Both the position numbers and the translations under genes were made by a program. Shown here piece by piece: positions 42,584 through 54,511 of a stretch of DNA of 64,000 bases. Every line of letters starts with the position of its first letter. Position 1 is the stretch's first letter. The notes below the pieces were generated by a model. It worked only from the letters and a program-made list of their open reading frames with translations. It was not told the origin of the DNA and searched no databases. The stretch comes from Xanthomonas rydalmerensis (lineage in GTDB: Bacteria > Pseudomonadota > Gammaproteobacteria > Xanthomonadales > Xanthomonadaceae), in NCBI RefSeq assembly GCF_033170385.1, contig NZ_CP126170.1, forward strand, positions 3,744,001 through 3,808,000, read 5' to 3'.

Positions 42584-42874
42584 TTAGTGCGATGGCACCT
42601 CCGCGGCATGGCCGCACGCCTGCATCGCCCGTTGCACCGCCTCCGCTTCGCTGAGGCGTTCACGATAGATGGTGGCGGCCAATTCGCGCCTGGCCTTGCT
42701 CGATCCGATCGCACCATGGCTGGCGATATCCGACAACGGCCCACCCAACTGACGATATCTGGCCACGAGCCTGGCCGTCGCGGCCATGCTGTCGCACTCC
42801 ACCGGTGCCGCCTGCAGCGGTGCGCACACCATCAGCAAATACGAAAAACCAAGCGCTGCGAGTCCGTTGTTCAT
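42584..42874 (-). CDS. Small secreted hypothetical protein
   Basis: This 96-aa product is not recognised. It has a signal peptide (about 1-23, LAALGFSYLLMVCAPLQAAP), then a mature domain of about 72 residues with two Cys (VECDSM near its start, QACGHA near its end) that could form a disulfide. The region between reads as amphipathic helices (ATARLVARYRQLGG, ARRELAATIYRERLSEAEAVQRAM). It is convergent with dnaE2, 52 bases away. The ATG at 42874 was chosen because it begins the signal peptide; longer upstream frames look noncoding. Confidence 0.65.
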   Translation of the reverse strand: MNNGLAALGFSYLLMVCAPLQAAPVECDSMAATARLVARYRQLGGPLSDIASHGAIGSSKARRELAATIYRERLSEAEAVQRAMQACGHAAEVPSH

Positions 42875-43291
42875 CACTGCTCCCAAGCGGAGACGGAGAA
42901 CCGCCATCCCCATGCGGCCGTGCAGAGCGGAAGCGCTGCAGGACGTCGCCGCACGGCACGGCGGCGCGCGTCCGGCATCGCCACGCGCACCACCGCCAAC
43001 AACGGCAAACAGGCCACAGCGGCATCTGGCCGCACGTATCGCCATCCACCCATTGCGGACAGCGCCGAGGCAAGATAGCCAGCGCAAACGCCGGCGCCAG
43101 GAGGATTGCGACGAAACCCGGCGACGGCGGATCGAACGCCGGATCGGCGGATCCAAGTCAGGCGGCAATGCTGCCGACGGCCGCTCCTCGCGCAGCCACG
43201 CAAGGCCACCGCGCCATGCCTTCCGGCGCGAGCCCGCGATCGTCGTTGTCATGCCGTGTCCGGGCCGCCGAGGCCGGCCCCTGTCCCAAGG
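42875..43291. other. Gene-free interval
   Basis: These 417 bases between the small secreted protein and the NTF2-like gene contain only arginine/proline-rich open frames. I see no domain, RNA gene or strong hairpin. The promoter of the secreted protein presumably lies at its left end. Confidence 0.4.
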
Positions 43292-43735
43292 CTATCTGCC
43301 CAGCGCAGCCAGCAATGTCTGCACGCCTTTCCAGCCCCAATACACGCGATGGCAGGCGATCAATCCCGCGGCGTCCAGGTCCATCACTTCCACCAGATCG
43401 ACCTGATCGCCCTGCGGCGTTTCGCGCGGGTACTCCCAGACCAATTGCCGCCCCGCGACATGGCAGTGGCCGCTGCGATACCAGCGTCCCAGGCCGTTCT
43501 CGGGCTGGGCGAAGGACGCGGCAAAGAACGCCGCGATGGCCTCGCGGCCCTGCAGCCGCCCGTCCTGACGCGTCGCCGACGCCACATAGGCCAACGGCGA
43601 CTCCAATTGTGCGTCCGGCGCATACAGCGCCATCAACGCCGACAGATCGCGCGCGACCACATGCCGATGCCAGTGTTCGAACACCAAGTGTGCATCGCGC
43701 TCGGCGGGGTTCGACGGCGCTTCGTTCGTCTGCAT
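43292..43735 (-). CDS. NTF2/SnoaL-like domain protein
   Basis: The 147-aa protein has the cone-shaped NTF2-like fold found in ketosteroid isomerases, ester cyclases and many stress proteins: HLVFEHWHRHVVARDLSALMALYAPDAQLESPLA, then GREAIAAFFAASF and VWEYPRETPQGDQVDLVEVMDLD. No catalytic Asp pair can be assigned, so the substrate is unknown. It is divergent from an ArsR-like regulator; the 121-base interval holds a perfect 22-bp palindrome, which suggests control by that regulator. Confidence 0.85.
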   Translation of the reverse strand: MQTNEAPSNPAERDAHLVFEHWHRHVVARDLSALMALYAPDAQLESPLAYVASATRQDGRLQGREAIAAFFAASFAQPENGLGRWYRSGHCHVAGRQLVWEYPRETPQGDQVDLVEVMDLDAAGLIACHRVYWGWKGVQTLLAALGR

Positions 43736-43785
43736 CGGCAGGCTCCGGTTGAAGTGCGCGCAGTCTAGGAATCCGCCGGCGACAT

Positions 43786-43807
43786 CGTTTCGATGCGCAT
43801 CGAAACG
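43786..43807. promoter_or_regulatory. Perfect 22-bp palindrome between divergent genes
   Basis: Positions 43786-43807 read identically on both strands: half-site CGTTTCGATGC followed directly by its complement. It is centred in the gap between the NTF2-like gene and the ArsR-like regulator, the standard place for an operator controlling both. Confidence 0.75.
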
Positions 43808-43856
43808 TCGCGGCGCGACCGGCCCTATGATGGCCGCGTCCATCGGGAGCGCGGCG

Positions 43857-44582
43857 ATGCATCTGGAACGACCCAAGCTGGCGGCGACCGCGTTCCTGAT
43901 CGCGGACCCGGCCCGCGCCGCCATGCTGATGGCCCTGATCGACGGGCGCGCACTGCCGGCCGGCGAACTGGCCTTCGCCGGCGGCGTCACCCCGCAGACC
44001 GCGAGCGCACACCTGGCAAAGCTGCTGGAGGGCGGCCTGCTGGCGGTCGAGATCCAGGGCCGCCACCGCTACTACCGCCTGGCCAGCGCGCACGTCGCCG
44101 CCGTGCTCGAGACCCTGGCCACCCTCGCGCCGCCGCAGGCGTCGCGCTGCCGCCGCCCGCATCGCGACACGCAGACGCTACGCCTGGCGCGCTGCTGCTA
44201 CGACCATCTTGCCGGGCGTCTCGGCGTGGCGGTCGCCGAGGCACTGGAACAGCGTGCCTGGCTGACCACCCACGACGACGCCACCCGCTACGCCGTCTCC
44301 AGCGAAGGCGGGGCGTGGTTCGCGCGCATGGGCCTGGATCTGCCGCATCTCGCCCAGGGCCGCCGCGCCATGGCCCGGCGCTGCCTGGACTGGACCGAAC
44401 GCCGCCATCACCTCGCCGGCTCCCTGGGCGCCGCCCTGCTCGATCAGTTCTGCGCCAGACACTGGCTACGCCGTGCAGACGGTTCCCGCGCGTTGGTGGT
44501 CACCGATCTCGGCTGGGCCGGCCTGCTCACCGAACTGGGCATTCGGCGGTTCGAAGACGGGGCCGTGGCGCTGCCCTCCTGA
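43857..44582 (+). CDS. ArsR-family transcriptional regulator
   Basis: The 241-aa regulator has an N-terminal winged helix (about 10-85): LIADPARAAMLMALIDGRALPAGELAFAGG, TPQTASAHLAKLLEGGLLAVEIQGRHRYYRLA. A second helical half of about 150 residues contains several Cys/His (ASRCRRPHRD, ARCCYDHLAG) but no evident ArsR metal site. The extended length fits the ArsR subgroup that controls a neighbouring metabolic or export gene. GGGAG at 43845-43849 precedes the ATG at 43857, so this start was preferred to the ATGs at 43827/43830. It is divergent from the NTF2-like gene with a palindrome between. Confidence 0.87.
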   Translation: MHLERPKLAATAFLIADPARAAMLMALIDGRALPAGELAFAGGVTPQTASAHLAKLLEGGLLAVEIQGRHRYYRLASAHVAAVLETLATLAPPQASRCRRPHRDTQTLRLARCCYDHLAGRLGVAVAEALEQRAWLTTHDDATRYAVSSEGGAWFARMGLDLPHLAQGRRAMARRCLDWTERRHHLAGSLGAALLDQFCARHWLRRADGSRALVVTDLGWAGLLTELGIRRFEDGAVALPS

Positions 44583-44762
44583 CGAAGGGCGATCAGCGCG
44601 CGTGGTAGACGGCGACGCCCCATTGCCCTGACTGACGCATGCGCGCCGGCCACCGGCAACGACTACGCGGTCTCAGCCACCGCATCCAAAGCGGACACTG
44701 CAGCCAAGGTACATGCCTCTTTAGCTGCCAACACGATCAGCACTTTGCTGACGGCAGCGGGA

Positions 44763-45533
44763 TTACTTGAACATATCAGTCTGCAACCCATCATCCAGCG
44801 CATACCGCCGCTGGCAATGCTCGCAGAAGAACACGCGCCGCTGCGCCTTGCCGAGTTGCTTGCGATAGGTGAGCAGATGCCCGTCGCGCGGACAGACCGT
44901 CTTGGTGTGCACTTGGTAGTGCTTCTTCAGTTCGTAGGCTTTCTTCCAGCGATAGAAATCGAAACTGTACTCGCGCGCCTGCGTCACCAGTTCGCCCAGC
45001 TTGCGCGGCGACAATGCACCGATCTCGCTCTCGGGATGCACCCGGATGCGGTGCAGCACCTCGTTCTTGATGATGTTGCCGACCCCGGCGAACACGTCCT
45101 GATCCAGCAAGGCATCGGCAGCGAGCGTCCGCGGGCGCAGGCGCAGCTTGCGCCGCGCCTGCGCCGCATCCCAGTCGGGATTCATCACGTCCGCGGTCCA
45201 GTCGTAGGCCGCATCCAGCGGACCGTCGATGAACTTGATCGAACATGCGTAGAAGTTCAGCTCCTCGCCCTTTGCGAAGCCCAGGCTCAAGCGGGCCGAC
45301 GCGTCCTTGCGCGCATTGATCCGGTAGCTACCGAACAGCAGAAAGTGGATGCGCACACTGAACGCATCGAACTCGATCAGGAAATGCTTGCCCCAACTGC
45401 GCAGCGACAGGATCTTGCGGTTGCGCATCCGCTCCAGGTCCAGCTTGCTGTTGCCGGACACTCGCAACACCTTGCGCCCGGCGAAGGCGGCAGCTTCTTC
45501 TTTCAGGATGACGATAGAAGGACCTTCAGGCAT
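44763..45533 (-). CDS. Fpg/Nei-family DNA glycosylase
   Basis: This 256-aa base-excision repair enzyme has the N-terminal catalytic MPEGPS (Pro2 after Met removal, Glu3), the lesion-binding RSWGKHFLIEF, the H2TH region LLDQDVFAGVGNIIKNEVLHRIRVHPE and a C-terminal zinc-finger-like tail. The finger reads CPRD...CEHC, so the second Cys of the usual C-x2-C pair is Asp; from memory this is seen in a Nei-like subgroup. The ATG at 45533 gives the mature N terminus required for catalysis, which excludes the longer upstream frame. No operon partner. Confidence 0.9.
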   Translation of the reverse strand: MPEGPSIVILKEEAAAFAGRKVLRVSGNSKLDLERMRNRKILSLRSWGKHFLIEFDAFSVRIHFLLFGSYRINARKDASARLSLGFAKGEELNFYACSIKFIDGPLDAAYDWTADVMNPDWDAAQARRKLRLRPRTLAADALLDQDVFAGVGNIIKNEVLHRIRVHPESEIGALSPRKLGELVTQAREYSFDFYRWKKAYELKKHYQVHTKTVCPRDGHLLTYRKQLGKAQRRVFFCEHCQRRYALDDGLQTDMFK

Positions 45534-45592
45534 GGCCAAAGTATCGATAGCGGCCGTGAGCGATTCGTGAGCCGAACGGGAGCCAGTGCTGG

Positions 45593-45961
45593 TCAGTCGG
45601 CGCTGGGATATGGGTTGGAATCGGATGATCGATGCCAACGACCCGGGGCCGCCCGCTCCAGTTCAGCCGCGTACTCGGCCTGCAGCGAGCGGGACCGAAC
45701 ATGCTGATGACAGCCACGCCGCGCAGTGGCAGGCATGAGCCGCATCGAGCTGCTGCTGGATGTCCACCAGCTCGCGCCCGAAACGTTCTTCACCGACAAC
45801 CACACCGAACACCAGATCCGCCAAAGGGGGATCCAGGCCTTCATGGATCCGGATGCGTGCGGTCCGCGTGATGTCAGCAGCCCCCGCATTTCATATGCAC
45901 GTGGCAACAGGCGATAGCCGTCGATCGAAAGCGTATCAATATCCGCACGCATGGGAATCAA
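45593..45961 (-). other. Possible decayed coding sequence, unrecognised
   Basis: Within the 517-base gap from 45534 to 46050, the minus strand shows protein-like sequence in two frames. It begins MIPMRADIDTLSIDGYRLLP in one frame, and about 120 bases on LADLVFGVVVGEERFGRELV followed by DIQQQLDAAHA appears in another, as if a frameshift separated them. No family was recognised. It may be a remnant or chance. Confidence 0.25.
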
Positions 45962-46050
45962 CGCATCTTTTCAAGAAATTTCGACCGCATCATCTTCGTA
46001 GATATCACGAACAGAGGCGGCTCGGGCCGCGCGAACAGTCATCGCACACA

Positions 46051-47178
46051 CTATTTTGGACCGACCGCGGCCTCGCCTATCCGCAAAACGAATTCGTCCA
46101 GGTCGGTGTTGGCGGTATTGGCGAGAATGACGATGGTCAGGTCGCGGTCGAGGAAACGATACAGCTGCGCCTGCGCGCCCATGATCCGACCTGGACGTTT
46201 GGCGACACGGTGCTTGGCAGCGCCTATCCGCGTCTCGTAAACCCACAGGCCATAACCGTAGTCGTCGAGCCCTGGCGTGGTCAGCCGGGCGATGCTTTCC
46301 TTGCGCAACAGGCCTGACCCGAACAGCGCGTCCGAGAACCTGAGCACATCTTCGGCCGTGGAGTACATCGCGCCAGCGGAGTACCAGTTCTCCGGATAGA
46401 CCGGGAAGTCGTTGGACAGGGACTTGAGATCTTCGCGATACGAGTAGGTGGAGGCCAAGCCTTCGACGATGCTTTCATGGCGCAGCATGCCGGTATGGTG
46501 CAGCCCCAGCGGCTTTAGAATCCGTTCCTTCAGCACCTGCTCGTAGGTTTTGCCCGTGACGCGTTCGATGACCTTGCCCAGGATCAGGTAATCGCCGTTG
46601 TTGTAGTCGAAAGTCGTGCCTGGGGCATGCAGTAGCGGTCCACTGCAGAATTTTCTTATCAACTGATCGCTGGTATAGGGCGACTGGTAGGTCGGCAAGC
46701 CCCTGGTCAATGCCTGCTCCAAGCTTTTCACCTGGTCGAAGTTCCGCAGTCCGGACGTGTGGTTGAGAAGCTGATGCAAGGTGATACGGTCGGCACCGGC
46801 GATGGCGTAATCGGGCAGGTAGCTGGCCACGTTCGCCTGCAGATCCAACTTTCCTTCTTCATGCAGTTGCAGCACCAGGGTGGCGGTGAACAGTTTGGTG
46901 ATGGAAGCGATCCAGTACCGGGTCTGGTCGCCGTTGGCGACGCCGTACTGGACACTGGAAAGGCCGAAACTGCGCTGGTATCGCCGCTTTCCGTCCTGCT
47001 GGACCAAGACAGTACCGCTGAAGCCGTGTTGCGCGGCATAGGTAGCGATGAAGTCTTCGAGTGGCGTCGCCTGCGACTGCGCCCGCAGCGGCATCGCCGC
47101 GCAGAGAAAGACAAGCACACCGACAAGCAAGCGATAAGTAACGGAACTGAAGAGGTTTCGCACGATGTACCCCGGCAT
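46051..47178 (-). CDS. Exported serine hydrolase, class C beta-lactamase fold
   Basis: The 375-aa protein has a signal peptide (about 1-34, VLVFLCAAMPLRAQS) and the beta-lactamase/DD-peptidase fold. The nucleophile motif is IASITKLF (S-x-x-K), the second is FDYNNGDY (Y-x-N), and a GAQAQLYRF segment stands where KTG/HxG is expected. LLNHTSGLRNF is the usual family signature. It is more likely an esterase or peptidase than a true beta-lactamase. Codon use is visibly less GC-rich than the surroundings, and remnants of other genes lie just upstream, both hinting at transfer. The ATG at 47178 begins MPGYIVRNLF. Confidence 0.87.
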   Translation of the reverse strand: MPGYIVRNLFSSVTYRLLVGVLVFLCAAMPLRAQSQATPLEDFIATYAAQHGFSGTVLVQQDGKRRYQRSFGLSSVQYGVANGDQTRYWIASITKLFTATLVLQLHEEGKLDLQANVASYLPDYAIAGADRITLHQLLNHTSGLRNFDQVKSLEQALTRGLPTYQSPYTSDQLIRKFCSGPLLHAPGTTFDYNNGDYLILGKVIERVTGKTYEQVLKERILKPLGLHHTGMLRHESIVEGLASTYSYREDLKSLSNDFPVYPENWYSAGAMYSTAEDVLRFSDALFGSGLLRKESIARLTTPGLDDYGYGLWVYETRIGAAKHRVAKRPGRIMGAQAQLYRFLDRDLTIVILANTANTDLDEFVLRIGEAAVGPK

Positions 47179-47361
47179 GATGGAACGGCCGCGAGTATGG
47201 AGCCGGACCAATACCTGGGCGGGTGCCTTCGGACAAAACGAGGATAAGGCCGACGAAATGGCCGACGCGCGCTGCGAACAGGTGGGCTGGCCCGGCAGGG
47301 TGACCTGGCCTGGCGCTCGCGCCCGTGCTGGCCGTTGCTTCTGTCTTGTTCCGGCCACGCT

Positions 47362-47538
47362 TACAACTGTGTCAAATACCACTCGCCATCGAGCTCGAAG
47401 CCCATCAGACGTCCCTGCGCATCGCGCAGAAAACGCAAAGGCCCGCTGGATCCAGTCGCAGCGCATTCGCACCGAACAGATCCGGCGATACGGATTCCAA
47501 CCACCACTGCAGGGCGCCTACTTGCAAGCGCAATCCCG
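47362..47538 (-). pseudogene. C-terminal remnant, probably of a serine hydrolase
   Basis: On the minus strand GPLRFLRDAQGRLMGFELDG and WYLTQL end at a TAA (47362-47364). LQWWLESVSPDLFGANALRLD precedes it in a different frame. The F-x-R-D-x-x-G-x-x-x-G-F ending is what I expect of the small C-terminal domain of beta-lactamase-fold hydrolases. No N-terminal part exists upstream, so this is a frameshifted tail. It lies about 180 bases upstream of the intact serine hydrolase. Confidence 0.45.
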
Positions 47539-47670
47539 TTAGCCGTCGCAGTCAGCTCCGCGGTCCTCGAACTTGGACACGGCAGCCTGTGAAACGTTTA
47601 ACGCTTCAGCAATCTACGTTTGTGTCTTCTTCGCGACAGCTCCTCGGGCCGCCAACGGCAGCGTGTTCCG
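47539..47670 (-). pseudogene. Remnant of an XRE helix-turn-helix gene
   Basis: One minus-strand frame reads LPLAARGAVAKKTQT, a TAG at 47614-47616, then IAEALNVSQAAVSKFEDR and a TAA at 47539-47541. Replacing the TAG by a Gln codon (one base) gives a canonical XRE core of the type found in toxin-antitoxin antitoxins. The C-terminal half is absent. Together with the neighbouring remnant it marks a decayed accessory segment beside the tRNA gene. Confidence 0.5.
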
Positions 47671-47848
47671 AATTCGACGAGGCCTGCTCAAGGCCCGCGG
47701 GACGAACGGCCAGTGGCCCGCGTCCGGCATGGCGAGGATCGCCATCAGGTCGGCGCGGCGGTATCAGGATTCCGACACGGCTGCATCATTCAACACGCAC
47801 ATCGATACCGTCATTCCGCACTCGCAATCGCTGTTAACGTGCAGATAC

Positions 47849-47875
47849 GAAAAAGCCGGCACTAGGCCGGCTTCT
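47849..47875 (-). terminator. Intrinsic terminator after tRNA-Val
   Basis: On the minus strand AGCCGGC-CTAGT-GCCGGCT is followed directly by TTTT. It lies 20 bases beyond the tRNA 3' end and ends tRNA transcription. Confidence 0.75.
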
Positions 47876-47892
47876 CGTAATTCTTGATTTCG

Positions 47893-47967
47893 TGGTGGGC
47901 GGTGCAGGGTTCGAACCTGCGACCCTTGCCGTGTGAAGGCAATGCTCTACCGCTGAGCTAACCGCCC
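47893..47967 (-). tRNA. tRNA-Val (CAC anticodon)
   Basis: The minus strand folds as a tRNA: acceptor stem GGGCGGT/ACCGCCC, D arm TAGCTCAGCGGTAGAGCA, anticodon stem TTGCC/GGCAA with loop TTCACAC (anticodon CAC, decoding GUG), T arm with GGTTCGAACC, and an encoded CCA at 47893-47895. It is a single gene, upstream of an accessory segment full of remnants, a typical integration neighbourhood; no duplicated tRNA 3' end was found nearby. Confidence 0.95.
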
Positions 47968-48054
47968 GTGTCGCGAGCCGCACATTATAGGGCTGTGGCG
48001 CGTGGCGTCAATGGGTCCTGTCGAGGCCCGCGGCGCGGTGTCGCCACGCGGCCG

Positions 48055-48404
48055 CTACATGGTCTGGGTGGGCTTGTCGGCGTTGAGGGTGCCGGCCAGC
48101 TGGGTCTCGATCTTGGTGCGGATGGTCTCGCCTTCGCTGTTGTCCGGCAGCTGCACGCCGATGCCGGCGGCGCGGTTGCCCTGGGCGCCGACCGGGGTCA
48201 CCCAGATCACCTTGCCGGCCACCGGCAGGCGCTCGCTGGAATCGGGCAGGGTCAGCAGCAGGAACACTTCGTCGCCGAGGAAGTAGCGCTTGGGGGTGGG
48301 CACGAAGATGCCGCCGTTCTTCACGAACGGCATGTAGGCGTTGTACAGCGCCGCCTTGTCCTTCACCGCCAGCGACAGGATGCCCTGGCGTCCGCTCATC
48401 GCGC

Positions 48405-48408
<4 letters not shown>
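48055..48408 (-). CDS. pilZ: Type IV pilus PilZ protein
   Basis: The 117-aa protein consists of a single PilZ beta-barrel: LYNAYMPFVKNGGIFVPTPKRYFLGDEVFLLLTLPDSSERLPVAGKVIWV-type sequence and AAGIGVQL. The canonical c-di-GMP RxxxR motif is missing, as in the pilus-assembly PilZ that acts through partner proteins. Its start overlaps the holB stop by four bases, so it is translationally coupled to a replication gene, the usual order in gammaproteobacteria. A second in-frame ATG lies three codons further in. Confidence 0.93.
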
Positions 48409-51099
<2,691 letters not shown>

Positions 51100-51167
51100 C
51101 TCGAAACGACGTCAATGACGTGCAGGATACCGCGCGGCCGGCGTTGCCCGGTATCGCGTCGCCCCGC

Positions 51168-52517
51168 TCACGGCTCCAGCGCGCGCAGCAGGCCGCGCGC
51201 CTTGGCCCGGGTCTCGTCGAGTTCGCGCTCCGGGTCGGAATCGAACACGATGCCGGCGCCGGTGCGGAACTGCACCTGCGCGCCGTCCACCTCGGCGGTG
51301 CGGATGAGGATGTTCAGGTCCATGTCGCCGTCGCGGTTGAGCCAGCCGAACGCGCCGGTGTAGGCGCCGCGCGGGGTCTGCTCCAGCTCGGCGATGATCT
51401 GCATGCAGCGCACCTTGGGGCAGCCGGTGATGGTGCCGCCGGGGAAGGTGGCGCGGATCGTCTCGCCCGGCGTGGTGCCCGCGCGCAGCCGGCCGCGCAC
51501 GTTGCTGACGATGTGGTGCACGTGGGCGTAGCTCTCCACGCTCATCAGTTCGTCGACCTCGACGCTGCCCGGCGCGCAGATTCGCCCCAGGTCGTTGCGC
51601 TCCAGGTCGATCAGCATCACGTGCTCGGCGCGCTCCTTGGGATGGCCCACCAGTTCGCGGATGCGCGCGGCCTCGTCGTCGCCCGGCGCGCGCGCGCGGG
51701 TGCCGGCGATCGGCCGGGTCTCGACCACGTCGCCGCGCACCGACACCAACCGCTCCGGCGAGGAACTGACCACGGCGCGGCCGTGGCCGACGAACAGGCC
51801 GGCGAACGGCGCCGGGTTGGCGCGGCGCAGTTGCGCGTACAGCGCCGCCGGCGCCAGCGGCGCGGCGAAGCGCGCCGACCAGCGCCGCGACAGGTTGACC
51901 TGGAACACGTCGCCGGCGCGCAGGTAGTCGAGGATGCGGCGCACGCCGTCGACGAAGCGCTGCGGCGGATCTTCCTCGATCGCCAGCGGCGCCTGCCAGG
52001 CCGGCGCCGGCGCCGCCGCGGGCAGCGACTGCAGATCGGCGAGCACGGCCTCCAGCAATGCCGCATGCGTGGGTTCGGCCAGCACCACGCAGTCGCCGCT
52101 CACGTGGTCGCGCAGCAGCGCGGCGGGGCAGCGCAAGGCCAGCGCCGCAGGCGTGATCGCGGCGGACTGCGGCAGTTGCAGCACCGGCTCCACCTGCGCG
52201 GCCAGTTCGTAATCCAGCAGCAGCGCCCAGCCGCCGCGGAACGGCCAGCGCGGTTCGTCGCGTTCGCAGCGTTCGGCCTGCCAGCGCGCGTCCAGCGCGC
52301 TCAGGAAATCGCCGGCGACCGCCGCACCATCCAGCTCGCGGGTGACGCCATCGCGATCCAGGCGCAGGCCCTGCCCGTCGGCGACCAGCAACATGTCCCA
52401 GCGCCCCTGCGCCGTCCCCGACGCCGCCGATTCCAGCAGCACCGGATACCGCTGCGGCGCCAGGCGATGCAGCGCCAGCAGATCGACGTCGGCCGGCAAG
52501 GGAACGGTACGCAGCAT
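51168..52517 (-). CDS. pabB: Aminodeoxychorismate synthase component I
   Basis: The 449-aa enzyme makes 4-amino-4-deoxychorismate for folate. The C-terminal chorismate-binding domain is clear: GDVFQVNLSRR, SSSPERLVS, RPIAGTRARAPGDDEAARI, ERAEHVMLIDLERNDLGRI, FPGGTITGCPK and RTGAGIVFDSDP. The N-terminal half resembles PabB/TrpE tryptophan-binding domains but is shortened. The P-I-A-G-T sequence supports PabB over anthranilate synthase. No glutaminase partner or pabC is adjacent. The ATG at 52517 starts MLRTVPLPAD. Confidence 0.92.
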   Translation of the reverse strand: MLRTVPLPADVDLLALHRLAPQRYPVLLESAASGTAQGRWDMLLVADGQGLRLDRDGVTRELDGAAVAGDFLSALDARWQAERCERDEPRWPFRGGWALLLDYELAAQVEPVLQLPQSAAITPAALALRCPAALLRDHVSGDCVVLAEPTHAALLEAVLADLQSLPAAAPAPAWQAPLAIEEDPPQRFVDGVRRILDYLRAGDVFQVNLSRRWSARFAAPLAPAALYAQLRRANPAPFAGLFVGHGRAVVSSSPERLVSVRGDVVETRPIAGTRARAPGDDEAARIRELVGHPKERAEHVMLIDLERNDLGRICAPGSVEVDELMSVESYAHVHHIVSNVRGRLRAGTTPGETIRATFPGGTITGCPKVRCMQIIAELEQTPRGAYTGAFGWLNRDGDMDLNILIRTAEVDGAQVQFRTGAGIVFDSDPERELDETRAKARGLLRALEP

Positions 52518-52702
52518 CGAAGATCCGCTGGAAGAATGAAAACGTGAGGCGGTGCAGGCGCCGCCGGGCAATGCGGCGCCGGAGAATCTCGGCGCGGACA
52601 TGCCGCGCACCCGTGTCAGGCGGACCAGCGCGGCACCATCACGGCGCCGGCTTCTCCCAATCCCGAATCCCTACTCCCGAATCCCGAGGGGGCTACGCCC
52701 CC

Positions 52703-53938
<1,236 letters not shown>

Positions 53939-53974
53939 TGCGAAATCTCCTCACCGCGATGCGCGCGGCCTTGA

Positions 53975-54007
53975 CCCTGTAAAAACACAGGGCCGCATGC
54001 GCGGCCC
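53975..54007 (-). terminator. Overlapping hairpins between acpP and fabF (possible attenuator)
   Basis: On the minus strand GGGCCGC-GCAT-GCGGCCC (53990-54007) is followed by TGTGTTTTT. CCCTGT-GTTTTT-ACAGGG (53975-53992) shares the CCC of the first stem. The first structure is terminator-like; the second would pull the T run into a loop. Such a pair can lower or tune fabF expression relative to the abundant acpP message. Confidence 0.55.
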
Positions 54008-54067
54008 CATGGGATTGTCACGCGCATCGGGCCCACGCAGGCGCCGATGGCGATCGAGAACGCCGCA

Positions 54068-54307
54068 TCAGCTCTTGACGTGCGACTTCACGTAATCGAT
54101 GGCCTGCTGCACCGAGGTGATCTTCTCGGCTTCTTCGTCCGGAATTTCGCACTCGAACTCTTCTTCCAGGGCCATCACCAGCTCGACGGTGTCCAGCGAG
54201 TCGGCACCCAGGTCATCGACGAACGATGCGTTGTTGGTGACTTCTTCTTCCTTGACGCCGAGCTGTTCGACGACGATTTTCTTGACGCGTTCTTCGATGG
54301 TGCTCAT
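54068..54307 (-). CDS. acpP: Acyl carrier protein
   Basis: The 79-aa protein carries acyl chains on a phosphopantetheine attached to the Ser of [20 protein letters not shown]. It is strongly acidic with the normal four-helix length. It lies between fabG and fabF, as in most gammaproteobacteria. A possible terminator or attenuator follows its stop. Confidence 0.97.
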   Translation of the reverse strand: MSTIEERVKKIVVEQLGVKEEEVTNNASFVDDLGADSLDTVELVMALEEEFECEIPDEEAEKITSVQQAIDYVKSHVKS

Positions 54308-54511
54308 TGGGATATCGCTCCAGATGGAGTAGTGGTGGTTCGAGTTTAGGACCCCCGCACACGGATGTGCGGTGCTCCTGTGAGGGACTCACAAAACGCC
54401 ATCGGGCTGCGATGGCCGCGTTGGATAGTGTAGTGGAAACCGGCTGGCCCTTGCATCGCTGCACAATTGCCGGCCGATCAGCCACTTAGGCGCGTCCGCT
54501 GCGCCGCAGGC

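Noticed and set aside
42584..43252. Longer 222-codon version of the small secreted protein
   Set aside because: Only the last 96 codons, from the ATG at 42874, give a signal peptide and ordinary composition; the rest is Arg-rich.
46051..47178. Antibiotic-resistance beta-lactamase
   Set aside because: The S-x-x-K and Y-x-N motifs exist, but the third motif and overall sequence fit the broad serine hydrolase/esterase group; no evidence for drug hydrolysis.
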